Below, piece after piece: positions 7,975 to 16,025 of a stretch of DNA of 64,000 nucleotides. The position numbers were made by a program, and so were the translations under genes. Location: contig NZ_CP070961.1 in the NCBI RefSeq assembly GCF_017086465.1, forward strand, positions 3,224,001 to 3,288,000. The letters are read 5' to 3'. The notes beneath the pieces were generated by a model, which had not been told where the DNA came from, searched no databases, and worked only from the letters and a program-made list of their open reading frames with translations. The stretch's first letter is position 1; each line of letters begins with the position of its first letter. Source of the DNA: Nocardioides sp. zg-1228 (lineage in GTDB: Bacteria > Actinomycetota > Actinomycetes > Propionibacteriales > Nocardioidaceae).

Positions 7975-8928
7975 TCAGTGCATCCGAGAAGCGTCGTCGC
8001 CACCACGTCCGGTGCGGCTCAGCGCCTCCCTGCGTGAGGGGTCGTCGGCGGCCGACGAGAGCCACTGGATCGTGGAGGACGGGGCCGTCGGGTTGCTGAG
8101 GGTGCCGATCTCGTCGATCGTGATCTCGACGAGGTCCCCGGGACGGAGCGTGAAGTCGAGGTCCGGGACGATGCCGGTGCCGGTCGCGAGCACCGCCCCG
8201 TCCGGGAGCGCGAGGGCCCGGCCCAGGTGGAGGACGAGGTCGTCGAGCCGACGGTGCATGCGCGCGGTGCTCGTGCGTTCGTCCAGCAGCGTGCGGCCGT
8301 CTCGCCGGACGACGAGGCGGATCCCCAGCGCGTGGGCATCGGGCACCTCCCAGGCCGGCCGGACGAGCGCCCCGATCGCGCACGAGCCGTCATACATCTT
8401 CGCCTGCGGCAGGTAGAGCGGGTTGTCGCCCTCGATGTCGCGCGACGAGACGTCGTCACAGATCGTGTAGCCCAGGATCTCGCCGCCGGCCGTGACGAGC
8501 ATCGCGAGCTCGGGCTCGGGCACGGTGAGAGCGGCGTCGGGCCGGACGCCGATCGGCTCACCGTCGGTGACCGTGCGCCAGCCGGGGGCCTTGAAGAACA
8601 GCTCCGGCCGCTCGGCGTCGTAGACCCGCGCGTAGACGTCCTGGGACGCGGTGGTCTCCTCGATCCGGGCATCCATCGATCGCTCGTAGGTCACCCCCGC
8701 GGCCCACACCTCCATGCGGCCGTCGACCGGCGGGAGCAGCAGGACGTCGTCACGCGAGCAGGCCTCGCCGGCCGGCGGTCGGGTGACCAGGCTCTGGATC
8801 TCGGCCACCGGGCGCCGGAGCAGCTCGGCGAAGCCCGAGACGTCGGGCAGCGGCAGCACGTCGTCGTCGACGAGGACGCCGACGCGCTCGCGCCACGTGG
8901 CGCGCTCGGCGTAGCGGATCAGGTGCAT
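7975..8928 (-). CDS. Fumarylacetoacetate hydrolase (FAH) family enzyme
   Basis: A 317-residue protein with the FAH C-terminal catalytic domain. Metal ligands are visible as the PEPELA glutamate pair (about residue 135) and the Asp/Glu cluster DVSSRDIEGDN (about 158-168). The substrate loop AKMYDGSCAIG and the closing GTGIVPDLDFTLRPGDLVEI are typical. YDAERPELFFKAPGWRTV resembles the sugar-acid dehydratase branch (2-keto-3-deoxy-arabinonate dehydratase-like) as much as acylpyruvases. The reaction is therefore either C-C hydrolysis of a 2,4-dioxoacid or dehydration of a 2-keto-3-deoxy acid. It sits 16 bp after the CoA-transferase gene and 42 bp before the ThDP enzyme, clearly in one operon. The last ~25 residues are low-complexity and probably disordered. 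Confidence 0.8.
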   Translation of the reverse strand: MHLIRYAERATWRERVGVLVDDDVLPLPDVSGFAELLRRPVAEIQSLVTRPPAGEACSRDDVLLLPPVDGRMEVWAAGVTYERSMDARIEETTASQDVYARVYDAERPELFFKAPGWRTVTDGEPIGVRPDAALTVPEPELAMLVTAGGEILGYTICDDVSSRDIEGDNPLYLPQAKMYDGSCAIGALVRPAWEVPDAHALGIRLVVRRDGRTLLDERTSTARMHRRLDDLVLHLGRALALPDGAVLATGTGIVPDLDFTLRPGDLVEITIDEIGTLSNPTAPSSTIQWLSSAADDPSRREALSRTGRGGDDASRMH

Positions 8929-8944
8929 GGGAGAGGTCCGTCCG

Positions 8945-10138
8945 TCACTGGCCGACCGAGGGGCTCTCGGCGGCCCAGGCGCGGATCGCGTCGTCGTGCT
9001 CGCCGAGCAGCGGGGGCGGGCTGTGGCTGGTCCGGCCCGCCGGCTCCCCCTCCGGGCTCTCGAAGCGGAGCGGGGGCCCGGGCAGCCGGACGGGTCCGAG
9101 CGTGGGGTGGTCCACCTCGACCACCAGGCCCTGGCTGATCGTCTGGTCCCATTCGTAGACCTGGTCGATCGTGCGGATCCGGCCCGCCGGGACGCCCGCC
9201 TCGTCGAGGCGGGCCAGCCAGGTGTCCGCCGGCGCTGTGGCGAGCCGTTCCTCGATCGCCTCGATCAGCTCCGGGCGGTGGTCGACGCGGAGCCGCGAGG
9301 TGGTGAAGCGCGGGTCGTCCGGGTCCAGGCCGAGGCAGCCCGCGAACACGCGCCACTGCTGGTCGTTGCCGACAGCGGCCTGGATCATGCCGTCGGCCGC
9401 CCGGAACGACCCGTACGGCGCGATCGCCGGGTGGTGGTTGCCACTGGCCTGCGGCACCTCACCCGCCACGGTCCACCGGGTCCCCTGGAAGGCATGGACG
9501 CTCACGATGGCCGCCAGCAGCGAGGTCCGGACCACGGTGCCGCGTCCGGTCCGCTCCCGCGCGGCGAGGGCGGTCGCGACGCCGAACGCGCCGTTCATCC
9601 CGGCCAGCAGGTCCGCGATGGGTACGCCGACCTTGGTGGGGTGCTGCGGGTCCGGCCCGGTGAGGGACATGAGCCCGCCCTCACCCTGGGCGATCTGGTC
9701 GTAGCCCGCGCGGCCACCCTCCGGACCGTCGTGCCCGAACCCGCTGATGGACAGCACGACGAGTCGTGGGTTGATCTCGGCCAGGCGGGTGACCGGGAAC
9801 CCGAGCCGGTCGAGCACGCCGGGACGGAAGTTCTCGATGAGCACGTCGGCCTTGGCCACCAACGCCGCCAGCGTCGCGCTGTCGGTCGGGGTCTTGAGGT
9901 CGAGGCGGACGGACTCCTTGTTGCGGTTGGCCGAGAGGTAGTAGGTCGACACCGGGTCGTCCTCCGGCCCGACGAACGGCGGCCCCCAGCCTCGGGAGTC
10001 GTCACCGGTCGCCGTCTCCACCTTGATCACCCGGGCCCCCATGTCGGCGAGCATCATCGCCGCATGTGGACCGGCGAGCGCCCGGGACAGGTCGAGCACC
10101 ACGGTGCCGGCCAGCGGGCCGGCGACCTCGGTCGTCAT
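8945..10138 (-). CDS. Class III (CaiB/BaiF) acyl-CoA transferase 1
   Basis: Moves CoA between carboxylic acids to activate the imported substrate. The 397-residue protein has the family start PLAGTVVLDLSRALAGPHAAMMLADMGA without an early gap, then YYLSANRNKESVRLDLK, the ENFRPGVLDRLG motif and the catalytic Asp in GYDQIAQGEGG (about residue 165). ATG 10138 overlaps the stop of the enoyl-CoA hydratase gene by 4 bp (ATGA), so the two are coupled; the open frame extends upstream but only into that gene. It is similar to, but clearly distinct from, the second CoA-transferase of the same operon, so two different acids or steps are probably served. Donor and acceptor are unknown. Confidence 0.9.
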   Translation of the reverse strand: MTTEVAGPLAGTVVLDLSRALAGPHAAMMLADMGARVIKVETATGDDSRGWGPPFVGPEDDPVSTYYLSANRNKESVRLDLKTPTDSATLAALVAKADVLIENFRPGVLDRLGFPVTRLAEINPRLVVLSISGFGHDGPEGGRAGYDQIAQGEGGLMSLTGPDPQHPTKVGVPIADLLAGMNGAFGVATALAARERTGRGTVVRTSLLAAIVSVHAFQGTRWTVAGEVPQASGNHHPAIAPYGSFRAADGMIQAAVGNDQQWRVFAGCLGLDPDDPRFTTSRLRVDHRPELIEAIEERLATAPADTWLARLDEAGVPAGRIRTIDQVYEWDQTISQGLVVEVDHPTLGPVRLPGPPLRFESPEGEPAGRTSHSPPPLLGEHDDAIRAWAAESPSVGQ

Positions 10139-10938
10139 CGGCCCTGCCACTCGACCTGCTCCTTGGCGGCGAAGGCCGCGACGGCACGGTGGAAGTCCTC
10201 GCTGGCGAAGGCGCGCGCGACGATGTCGTCGCCCTCCGGGATGGTCATCCGGCGGAACCGGCGGACCGCCTCCTTGGCCGCCCACATCGAGATCGGGGCG
10301 TGACCGAGCAGGGTCTGCACCACGCCGTCGGTCGCAGAGGACAGCTCGTCCTCGCCGCACAGCTCGGCCACGAATCCCGAGGCGTGCGCCTCCTCGCCCG
10401 TGAGCAGCCGCGCCCGCAGCAACAGGTCGAGGGCCACCGACGGACCCACCTGCTGGATCAGGATCGAGTAGTTGTTCATCGACAGGCAGTTGCCGAGCGT
10501 CCGGGCGATGGGCAGCCCGAACCGCGCCGAGGGGGTGGCGATCCGGAGGTCGCAGACGCTCGCCAGGCCGAGGCCACCACCGACGCAGAAGCCCTGGATG
10601 GCCGCCACGGTCGGGACGTCCACGTCCTCCAGCCGGTTGGTGATGCGAGCGATCTTCTCCTCGTAGGCGACGCCCTGCTCACCCTCGGTGAAGTCGGCGA
10701 ACTGGCTGATGTCGGTGCCGGCGATGAAGGCCTTGTCGCTGCTGCTGCGCAGCACCATGACCCTGATCTCGGCGTCGGCGTCGGCGCGCTCGCACGCGTC
10801 GAACAGTCCTTCGTACATCTCCCACGTCATCGCGTTGCGCTGGCGCGGGCGGTTGAACGTGACGGTGAGGACGGGGCCGTCCTGCTCGACGAGCAGCTGC
10901 GGGGCGTCGTTCATGTCGGGGGGTACCTCCGGGGTCAC
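10135..10938 (-). CDS. Enoyl-CoA hydratase/isomerase superfamily protein lacking both hydratase glutamates
   Basis: A 267-residue crotonase-fold protein. Both oxyanion-hole segments are present: AFIAGTDISQF (about 70-80) and GFCVGGGLGLA (about 116-126). The two catalytic Glu of true hydratases are missing. The GGGCELA position reads GGGLGLA, and the PExxxG position reads LPIARTLG. Crotonases without these acids can be decarboxylases, hydrolases, dehalogenases or isomerases, so simple hydratase activity is doubtful. ATG 10938 overlaps the TctA stop by 4 bp; MNDAPQ at 10914 is an alternative start. It is translated between the transporter permease and CoA-transferase 1, so it probably acts on the CoA thioester made by that transferase. 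Confidence 0.85.
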   Translation of the reverse strand: MTPEVPPDMNDAPQLLVEQDGPVLTVTFNRPRQRNAMTWEMYEGLFDACERADADAEIRVMVLRSSSDKAFIAGTDISQFADFTEGEQGVAYEEKIARITNRLEDVDVPTVAAIQGFCVGGGLGLASVCDLRIATPSARFGLPIARTLGNCLSMNNYSILIQQVGPSVALDLLLRARLLTGEEAHASGFVAELCGEDELSSATDGVVQTLLGHAPISMWAAKEAVRRFRRMTIPEGDDIVARAFASEDFHRAVAAFAAKEQVEWQGR

Positions 10939-12437
10939 TGGACGGATTCGGTGGCCGCCGCGCGGCGGCCACGGAGCAGACGGGAGAAGATGGCCGGCGC
11001 GACCACCTGGAGCAGTGCCAGGCCGAGGACGACCATGACGATCGGCCGCTCGAAGATGATGGCGAGGCTGCCGTCACCCATGGCGGAGGTCTGCACCAGC
11101 GCCTTCTCGAACAGCGGGCCGAGCACCAGGCCGAGCACCAGCGGCGCCATCGGCAGGTCCAGCCGCTTCATGAAGTAGCCGACGATCCCGAAGATCAGCA
11201 CGACCCAGACGCTGAACATGCTGTTGGTGACGGAGTACGCGCCGATGAAGCTGGTGAGCAGGATCAGCGGGTACATGTACCCGTAGGGCACGCGCAGGAT
11301 CTGCGCGAAGACCGGCGCCAGGGGCAGGTTGAGCAGCAGCAGGATCACGTTGCCGATGAAGAACGAGGCGATCAGGCCCCACACCAGCTCGGGCTGCTCG
11401 TCGAAGAGCAGCGGCCCGGGCCGGATGCCGTTCATCAGGAACGCACCGAGCAGCACGGCAGTCGTGGCACCGCCGGGGATGCCGAGGGTCAGCGTCGGCA
11501 CGAAGTTGGCGTTCGCCGCGGCGTTGTTGGCGGCCTCAGGGGCGGCGACGCCCTCGATCGCGCCCTTGCCGAACTCGGCCTTGTTCTTCGACACGTTCTT
11601 CTCGATGCCGTAGGCCATGAACGAGGCGAGCGTCGAGCCGGCACCCGGCAGGACGCCGAACGCGAAGCCGAGGAAGCTGCCGCGGAGGATGGCGCCACGG
11701 GACCGCAGCAGGTCGGCCTTCGTGATCATCAGCTCCCTGAAGCCCGCCCGGATGGGCCGCGCGGCTCCTTCATGGATCTGGTTCAACACCTCGCCGACCG
11801 CGAAGAGACCGATCATCACCTCCACGAACGGGATGCCCGAGAGCAGGTAGATGGAGTCGAACGTGTAGCGGGCGGTGCCGCTGCCGGTGTCGACGCCGAC
11901 GCAGGCGATGAGGAGTCCCACGAGCGCCATGAGCAGGCCGAGCAGGCGGTTGTCGCCGGCGAAGCTGATGATCGTCGCGAGGCCGAGGACCATCACGGCC
12001 ATCATCTCCGGCGGGCCGAACTTCAACGCCCACTGGGCGAACGGCGGAGCCAGCAGGATGAGCAGCACGAGCGAGATGATCGCCGCGACGAACGAGCCGA
12101 TGGCCGCGATGGCCAGCGCTGCTCCGGCGCGTCCCTGTTTCGCCATCTGGTAGCCGTCGAGCGTGGTCACCACGCTCGCCGCCTCGCCCGGTGTGGAGAT
12201 GAGGACGGACGTGATGGTGCCGCCGTACTGCGAGCCGTAGTAGATGCCGGCGAGCATGATCACCGCCGTGACTGGCTCGAAGGCGAGAGTCAGGGGCAGC
12301 AGCACGGCGACGCCGGTGGTGGATCCCAGTCCGGGGAGGACGCCGATCACGGTGCCCATGAAGACCCCGACGAAGCACCAGAGCAGGTTCTCGGGGGTCA
12401 GCGCCGTCTGGAAGCCCAGCATGAGGTTGTCGAGCAT
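10935..12437 (-). CDS. tctA: Tripartite tricarboxylate transporter, large permease subunit TctA
   Basis: A 500-residue polytopic protein of about 11-12 membrane segments, the normal size for TctA. It carries the family signature near the N-terminus (GTVIGVLPGLGSTTGVAVLL), repeated near mid-protein (GSFLGFAFGVLPGAGSTLAS), and GGTITSVLISTPGEAASVVT. Together with TctB and the periplasmic-type binding protein TctC it forms a secondary, ion-driven importer for carboxylates. The three genes run C-B-A with overlaps of a few bases, so the importer is complete. Known substrates of the family include citrate, other di/tricarboxylates and aromatic acids; specificity cannot be read from this subunit. Confidence 0.95.
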   Translation of the reverse strand: MLDNLMLGFQTALTPENLLWCFVGVFMGTVIGVLPGLGSTTGVAVLLPLTLAFEPVTAVIMLAGIYYGSQYGGTITSVLISTPGEAASVVTTLDGYQMAKQGRAGAALAIAAIGSFVAAIISLVLLILLAPPFAQWALKFGPPEMMAVMVLGLATIISFAGDNRLLGLLMALVGLLIACVGVDTGSGTARYTFDSIYLLSGIPFVEVMIGLFAVGEVLNQIHEGAARPIRAGFRELMITKADLLRSRGAILRGSFLGFAFGVLPGAGSTLASFMAYGIEKNVSKNKAEFGKGAIEGVAAPEAANNAAANANFVPTLTLGIPGGATTAVLLGAFLMNGIRPGPLLFDEQPELVWGLIASFFIGNVILLLLNLPLAPVFAQILRVPYGYMYPLILLTSFIGAYSVTNSMFSVWVVLIFGIVGYFMKRLDLPMAPLVLGLVLGPLFEKALVQTSAMGDGSLAIIFERPIVMVVLGLALLQVVAPAIFSRLLRGRRAAATESVQ

Positions 12438-12440
12438 CTG

Positions 12441-13037
12441 CTAACCACCTATCCCGATAGCGCCGGCTGGGAGGGGAACGTTGAGGACGACCGAGAACAC
12501 GAGGTAGATCACCAGCACGGACACCGCCGAGATGATGACCGACGAGAGCCAGGGACGGCGCTCGACCACGATCGAGGCGAAGAGGCTGAACAGCCCCAGG
12601 GCGCCCAGGAGGCCGACCACGGGGACGAGCAGGAGTGCGACCACCAACGCCACGGTCACGATCTGCAGCTGTCGCATCCGTTGCGCCGCCGTCCGACCGA
12701 AGATGTCGACGCCACTGTCGGCACTCTCGACGTCGGACCCGGTGTCGGCTGCCGGCCCGGACGCGGGAAGGCTGTCCGGAGCCACCGACTGGGCGACCTC
12801 GGCCAGGCCGTGGTCGTGCCGAGTCCGGTGTCCGGTCAACGTCGAGACGAGCAGCCCGGCCGAGATCAGCGTGATGAGACCGCCGAAGACGGCCGGCAGG
12901 AGGCCCGGTCCGATCCGGTTGCCCTCGGTGAAGGCGGGGTAGTCGAACGCGGTCAACGTGGCGTAGCCGCCGATCGCGGTGAGGAAGCCGTACGCGACGG
13001 CCTCCTCGACCGCGATCCGGCGTGCTGGAGCGCTCAC
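12441..13037 (-). CDS. tctB: Tripartite tricarboxylate transporter, small permease subunit TctB
   Basis: A 198-residue membrane protein with four predicted helices: about 14-35, 50-70, 120-150 (split by the short GLLGALGLF turn) and 165-190. This is the TctB arrangement. A hydrophilic insert (about 70-115, TGHRTRHDHG... ) lies in the long cytoplasmic loop. The start GTG/ATG overlaps the tctC stop by 4 bp, and the stop lies 3 bp from the tctA start, so the three importer genes are tightly coupled. Primary sequence is weakly conserved in this family, and the assignment leans partly on position. Confidence 0.88.
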   Translation of the reverse strand: MSAPARRIAVEEAVAYGFLTAIGGYATLTAFDYPAFTEGNRIGPGLLPAVFGGLITLISAGLLVSTLTGHRTRHDHGLAEVAQSVAPDSLPASGPAADTGSDVESADSGVDIFGRTAAQRMRQLQIVTVALVVALLLVPVVGLLGALGLFSLFASIVVERRPWLSSVIISAVSVLVIYLVFSVVLNVPLPAGAIGIGG

Positions 13038-14002
13038 TCGCCCATGACCTCTGCCAGCTGGGAGCTGTTCTCCTCGAGGTAGGTGGAGAACTCGTCGCCA
13101 CCGGCGGCGTTGGCCTGGAGGAAGTTGTCCTCGATGTAGGTGGTGTACTCGTCGGTCTCGATGGCCGCCTCCATCTGCTCGACCCAGTAGTCCTTGGCCG
13201 CGTCACTGATGTCCCCCGGGGCGAGCACGCCGCGGAACTGCGCGAACGACACGTCGATGCCCTGCTCGCTCGCGGTCGGGATGTCCTTCAGCTCGTCGTA
13301 CTCGTAGCGCTCGTCGGCGTAGGCGCACAGGGCCTTGATGTCGCCGGACTCGAGCTGCCCGATCACCTCGCCCGGGTTGAGGGAGGCGATGTCGATCTGC
13401 TTGCCCAGCAGCGCGGCGGTGAGCTCTCCGCCGGACTCGAACGAGACCCGGTCGAACTCGACGTCGGTCTGCTGCTCGGTCAGGGTGAACACGACGTTGT
13501 CGAGGCCGGTGGCCCCGCTGATCCCGGCCACGATCCGGTCGCTCTTGGCCGCGTCGACGACATCGGCGCAGGTCTCGTAGGGAGCGTCTGCACGGGTCAC
13601 CATCAGGGTGAAGTCGTCGGCGATCTTCATGATCGGCGTGAAGTCCTCGTAGGTCCACTTGACGACGCCGCTCAGCGGCAGCGCGAGCAACGCGGTCTCC
13701 GAGGCGAGGAGGTACTGCTCGTTGCCGGACTGACCCTGGAGCTGGGCGTACCCGACGGCGCCCGAGCCTCCGTCGCGGTTCTCGACGTTGATGTTGAGGT
13801 CGTCGTTGGCCGCCTCCATGGCGGCGGCCGTGGCCCGGCCGGCGAGGTCGCTGCCGCCGCCGGCGGCGAACGGGATGAGCATGGTGACGTCGCCGTCGAG
13901 GGTGAACTCCCCGTCGGCGTCACTGCCGCCGCCTCCGCCACAGGCGGTGAGCAGGCTGAGCACGGCGGCGGCCGCAAAGGTCGTACGGATGGTGGGCTTC
14001 AC
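13034..14002 (-). CDS. tctC: Tripartite tricarboxylate transporter solute-binding lipoprotein TctC (Bug family)
   Basis: An extracytoplasmic binding protein of 322 residues, lipidated at the Cys of LLTACGGG. The start of the mature fold, MLIPFAAGGGSDLAGRA, is the Bug/TctC signature that encloses the ligand carboxylate. The middle motif GATGLDNVVFTL and the C-terminal GVLAPGDISDAAKDYW are also typical. The GTG at 14002 was chosen over the ATG at 14017: a near-perfect Shine-Dalgarno AAGGAG lies 6 nt upstream of the GTG and would fall inside the longer version. It captures the substrate outside the cell for TctAB. Ligand identity is unknown. Confidence 0.92.
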   Translation of the reverse strand: MKPTIRTTFAAAAVLSLLTACGGGGGSDADGEFTLDGDVTMLIPFAAGGGSDLAGRATAAAMEAANDDLNINVENRDGGSGAVGYAQLQGQSGNEQYLLASETALLALPLSGVVKWTYEDFTPIMKIADDFTLMVTRADAPYETCADVVDAAKSDRIVAGISGATGLDNVVFTLTEQQTDVEFDRVSFESGGELTAALLGKQIDIASLNPGEVIGQLESGDIKALCAYADERYEYDELKDIPTASEQGIDVSFAQFRGVLAPGDISDAAKDYWVEQMEAAIETDEYTTYIEDNFLQANAAGGDEFSTYLEENSSQLAEVMGE

Positions 14003-14046
14003 GTGGAGCTCCTTCAATGGGTGACGCTGAGAGGGGTGGGTGGTGT

Positions 14047-14439
14047 TCAGCCGAGACGGGAGGACTTCTGGGCGAGGCGGTCTTCGAAACCGGGCACGTC
14101 GATGATGAAACGCTCGTGCGTCCCCGAGCCGATCTCCTCGACGTCGTCGACGACCTTGATCGAGAAGACGACGCGACGGCGGTCGACCTCGGTGACGGTG
14201 GCTGTCGCCGTCACGGTCTGCCCGAGCAGCGTGGCCGCGGTGTGTGCGAGCTCGACCTTGGTGCCGACGCTGGCCTGGTCGTCGCGCAGGTACGGCGCGA
14301 GCGCCTCGATCGCGGCCTCCTCGAGGAGGAGCACCAGGTTGGGGGTGGAGAAGATGTCGAAGCGGCCGCGCCGGGTGGTGTGCTGCGTCTCGACGGTGCG
14401 CACCAGGACGCCTTCGGTGCCGGGGGCAAGCTCTGTCAT
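14047..14439 (-). CDS. Hotdog-fold thioesterase of the fluoroacetyl-CoA thioesterase (FlK) type
   Basis: A 130-residue single hotdog-domain protein. It resembles Streptomyces cattleya FlK along most of its length: FSTPNLVLLLEEAAIEALAP, SVGTKVELAHTAAT and EEIGSGTHERFIID align with the corresponding FlK segments. The FlK catalytic set Thr-Glu-His appears conserved as Thr32, Glu40 and His66, with the FlK spacing of 8 and 26 residues. FlK discriminates fluoroacetyl-CoA from acetyl-CoA. Relatives without that selectivity hydrolyse other short acyl-CoAs. Lying between CoA-transferase 2 and TctC, it probably releases a dead-end or toxic acyl-CoA of this pathway or recycles CoA. The FlK comparison is from memory of the family. 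Confidence 0.82.
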   Translation of the reverse strand: MTELAPGTEGVLVRTVETQHTTRRGRFDIFSTPNLVLLLEEAAIEALAPYLRDDQASVGTKVELAHTAATLLGQTVTATATVTEVDRRRVVFSIKVVDDVEEIGSGTHERFIIDVPGFEDRLAQKSSRLG

Positions 14440-14500
14440 CGGGTCGTTCTCCTCGTGTGGGTCGGGGCGTGGGTGCGGGAAGGTCGGCGGGGGCAGGGCA

Positions 14501-15790
14501 TCAGTCGGTCGGCGGCTGCGGCGAGCCGGCCGGGCGGTGCGGCGGGGGGCCGGGGCGCATGGGGTCGACGACCACGCCCGCCTCGGCCAGTGCGGTGACC
14601 TCGCTGGCCGAGAACCCCCCCACCTCCTCGAGCGCGGCGCGGGTGTCCTGGCCGAGGAGGGGCCCGGCGTTGCCGCGCCGTGCCGGTGTCCGAGACATCC
14701 GCATCGGTGACCCGAGCTGCCGGACCGATCCCATGACCGGGTGCTCGGCGTCCCAGAAGTAGCCACGCTGGTTGAGGTGGTCGTCGTTGAAGACCTGCTC
14801 GTAGTTCGCGATCGGCGCGCAGGGCACACCGGCCGCGTCGAGCCGCTCGATGACCTCGTCGGTGGTGAGGGTGGCGGTGACGGCCTCGATGGACGGGATG
14901 AGGGTGGGTCGGTGCGCGTGCCGGTCGGACGCGCTCGCGTAGCGCTCGTCCTCGAGCAGCGCGCCGAGGTCGAGTGCGCGACAGAAGGCCTCCCAGGTCT
15001 TGGGAGTGACCGCGCCGACCGTGACGTGGCCGTCGGACGTGCGTACGGCCTGGTAGGGGGCGGTGCTCTGGTGGGCGGACCCCAGCGGGGCACCGACCTC
15101 GCCGGTCGCGAAGTACTTGCCCGCCTCCCAGATCGCGAACGAGACCCCGGCCTCGAGGAGCGAGACGTCGAGGTGCTGGCCCTCGCCGTCGATGTCGCGC
15201 TGCCGGAGGGCGGCGAGCACGGCCATCGAGACGTACATCGCGCAGACGAGGTCGCAGATCGGGACCCCGATCTTCACCGGGTCACCGTCGGCGGTCCCGG
15301 TGATGCTCATCAGCCCGCCGCGGGCCTGCGCCATGATGTCGAGCCCCGGCAGCATGGCCAGGGGTCCGTCCTGCCCCCAGCCCGAGGCGGAGGCATAGAT
15401 GAGGCGCGGGTTGAGCTGTCGCAGCTCGTCGTAGCCGAGACCGAGCCGCTGCATCGTGCCCGGCCGCAGGTTCTCCACCAGGACGTCCGCGCCCTCGACC
15501 AGCCGGCGGAACGCCGCCAGCCCGTCGGGATGCTTCAGGTCGAGGCCGACCGACTCCTTGTTGCGGTTGAGCCGGGCGAACGGGGAGCTCTCACCGGCGA
15601 CGAAGGGGCCGGTGGCACGCACCGGGTCGCCGCCCGTGGCCGGGTTCTCCACCTTCAGCACCCGGGCACCGAGGTCGGCGAGGTGCATCGTGGCGAACGG
15701 GGCAGCCATGAATGCCCCCACCTCGAGGACAACGATGCCGTCGAGCGGCCCGGATCCCTTCGTGGTGGGTGGTGATGCGGGGGTGGTCAT
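14501..15790 (-). CDS. Class III (CaiB/BaiF) acyl-CoA transferase 2
   Basis: A 429-residue CoA-transferase and the first gene of the leftward operon. Family motifs are PLDGIVVLEVGAFMAAPFAT, LNRNKESVGLDLKHPDG, VENLRPGTMQRLG and the catalytic Asp in GLDIMAQARGG (about residue 180). IGVPICDLVCAMY and DEVIERLDAAGVPCAPI follow as expected. The ATG at 15790 was selected because the family starts shortly before PLDGI; the open frame runs upstream through the promoter. The C-terminus has a Pro/Arg-rich tail. Its promoter, 98-126 bp upstream, overlaps a GntR-type palindrome, so the whole leftward arm is likely controlled by the adjacent regulator. Being first, it is the best candidate for activating the imported acid. 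Confidence 0.9.
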   Translation of the reverse strand: MTTPASPPTTKGSGPLDGIVVLEVGAFMAAPFATMHLADLGARVLKVENPATGGDPVRATGPFVAGESSPFARLNRNKESVGLDLKHPDGLAAFRRLVEGADVLVENLRPGTMQRLGLGYDELRQLNPRLIYASASGWGQDGPLAMLPGLDIMAQARGGLMSITGTADGDPVKIGVPICDLVCAMYVSMAVLAALRQRDIDGEGQHLDVSLLEAGVSFAIWEAGKYFATGEVGAPLGSAHQSTAPYQAVRTSDGHVTVGAVTPKTWEAFCRALDLGALLEDERYASASDRHAHRPTLIPSIEAVTATLTTDEVIERLDAAGVPCAPIANYEQVFNDDHLNQRGYFWDAEHPVMGSVRQLGSPMRMSRTPARRGNAGPLLGQDTRAALEEVGGFSASEVTALAEAGVVVDPMRPGPPPHRPAGSPQPPTD

Positions 15791-15860
15791 CGGCTGTCCG
15801 ATCTCTTCTGGAAGCGGCGGAATCCTGGCGTCCGGGTGTCCGACCGGCCCGCGAGAGGCC

Positions 15861-15890
15861 TTGCCTTGTCGACCCGCGACGGAATACTGT
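15861..15890 (+). promoter_or_regulatory. Candidate rightward promoter of the GntR-led operon
   Basis: TTGCCT (15861-15866) and TACTGT (15885-15890), separated by 18 bp, resemble sigma70-type -35 and -10 boxes upstream of the regulator gene at 16026. The -10 box overlaps the CTGTCTACAG palindrome, so binding there would block this promoter. Confidence 0.45.
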
Positions 15891-15896
15891 CTACAG
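15887..15896. promoter_or_regulatory. Candidate GntR/FadR-type operator between divergent operons
   Basis: CTGTCTACAG is a palindrome with 4-bp arms around CT, in the context ATACTGTCTACAGAAC. It fits the TNGTNNACNA style of sites bound by FCD-type GntR regulators, whose gene begins 130 bp away. It overlaps the candidate -10 boxes of both divergent promoters, the position expected for a repressor that controls both arms and itself. Confidence 0.5.
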
Positions 15897-15916
15897 AACA
15901 TCAGCCGCTGTGGCAA
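15888..15916 (-). promoter_or_regulatory. Candidate leftward promoter of the CoA-transferase/TctCBA operon
   Basis: On the minus strand TTGCCA (15911-15916) and TAGACA (15888-15893) are separated by exactly 17 bp, a good sigma70-type promoter. The -10 overlaps the GntR-type palindrome at 15887-15896. The leader to the first start codon (15790) would be about 90 nt. Confidence 0.5.
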
Positions 15917-16025
15917 GCATCACAAGGGAATTCATGTGAAATGCCGCACTGCCGCGACCGTCGCGGCCGGGCTGCGGCACACGGTCGGACCGCCGTGCCG
16001 ACCGGATCGTGCGAGAGGGTGAGTC

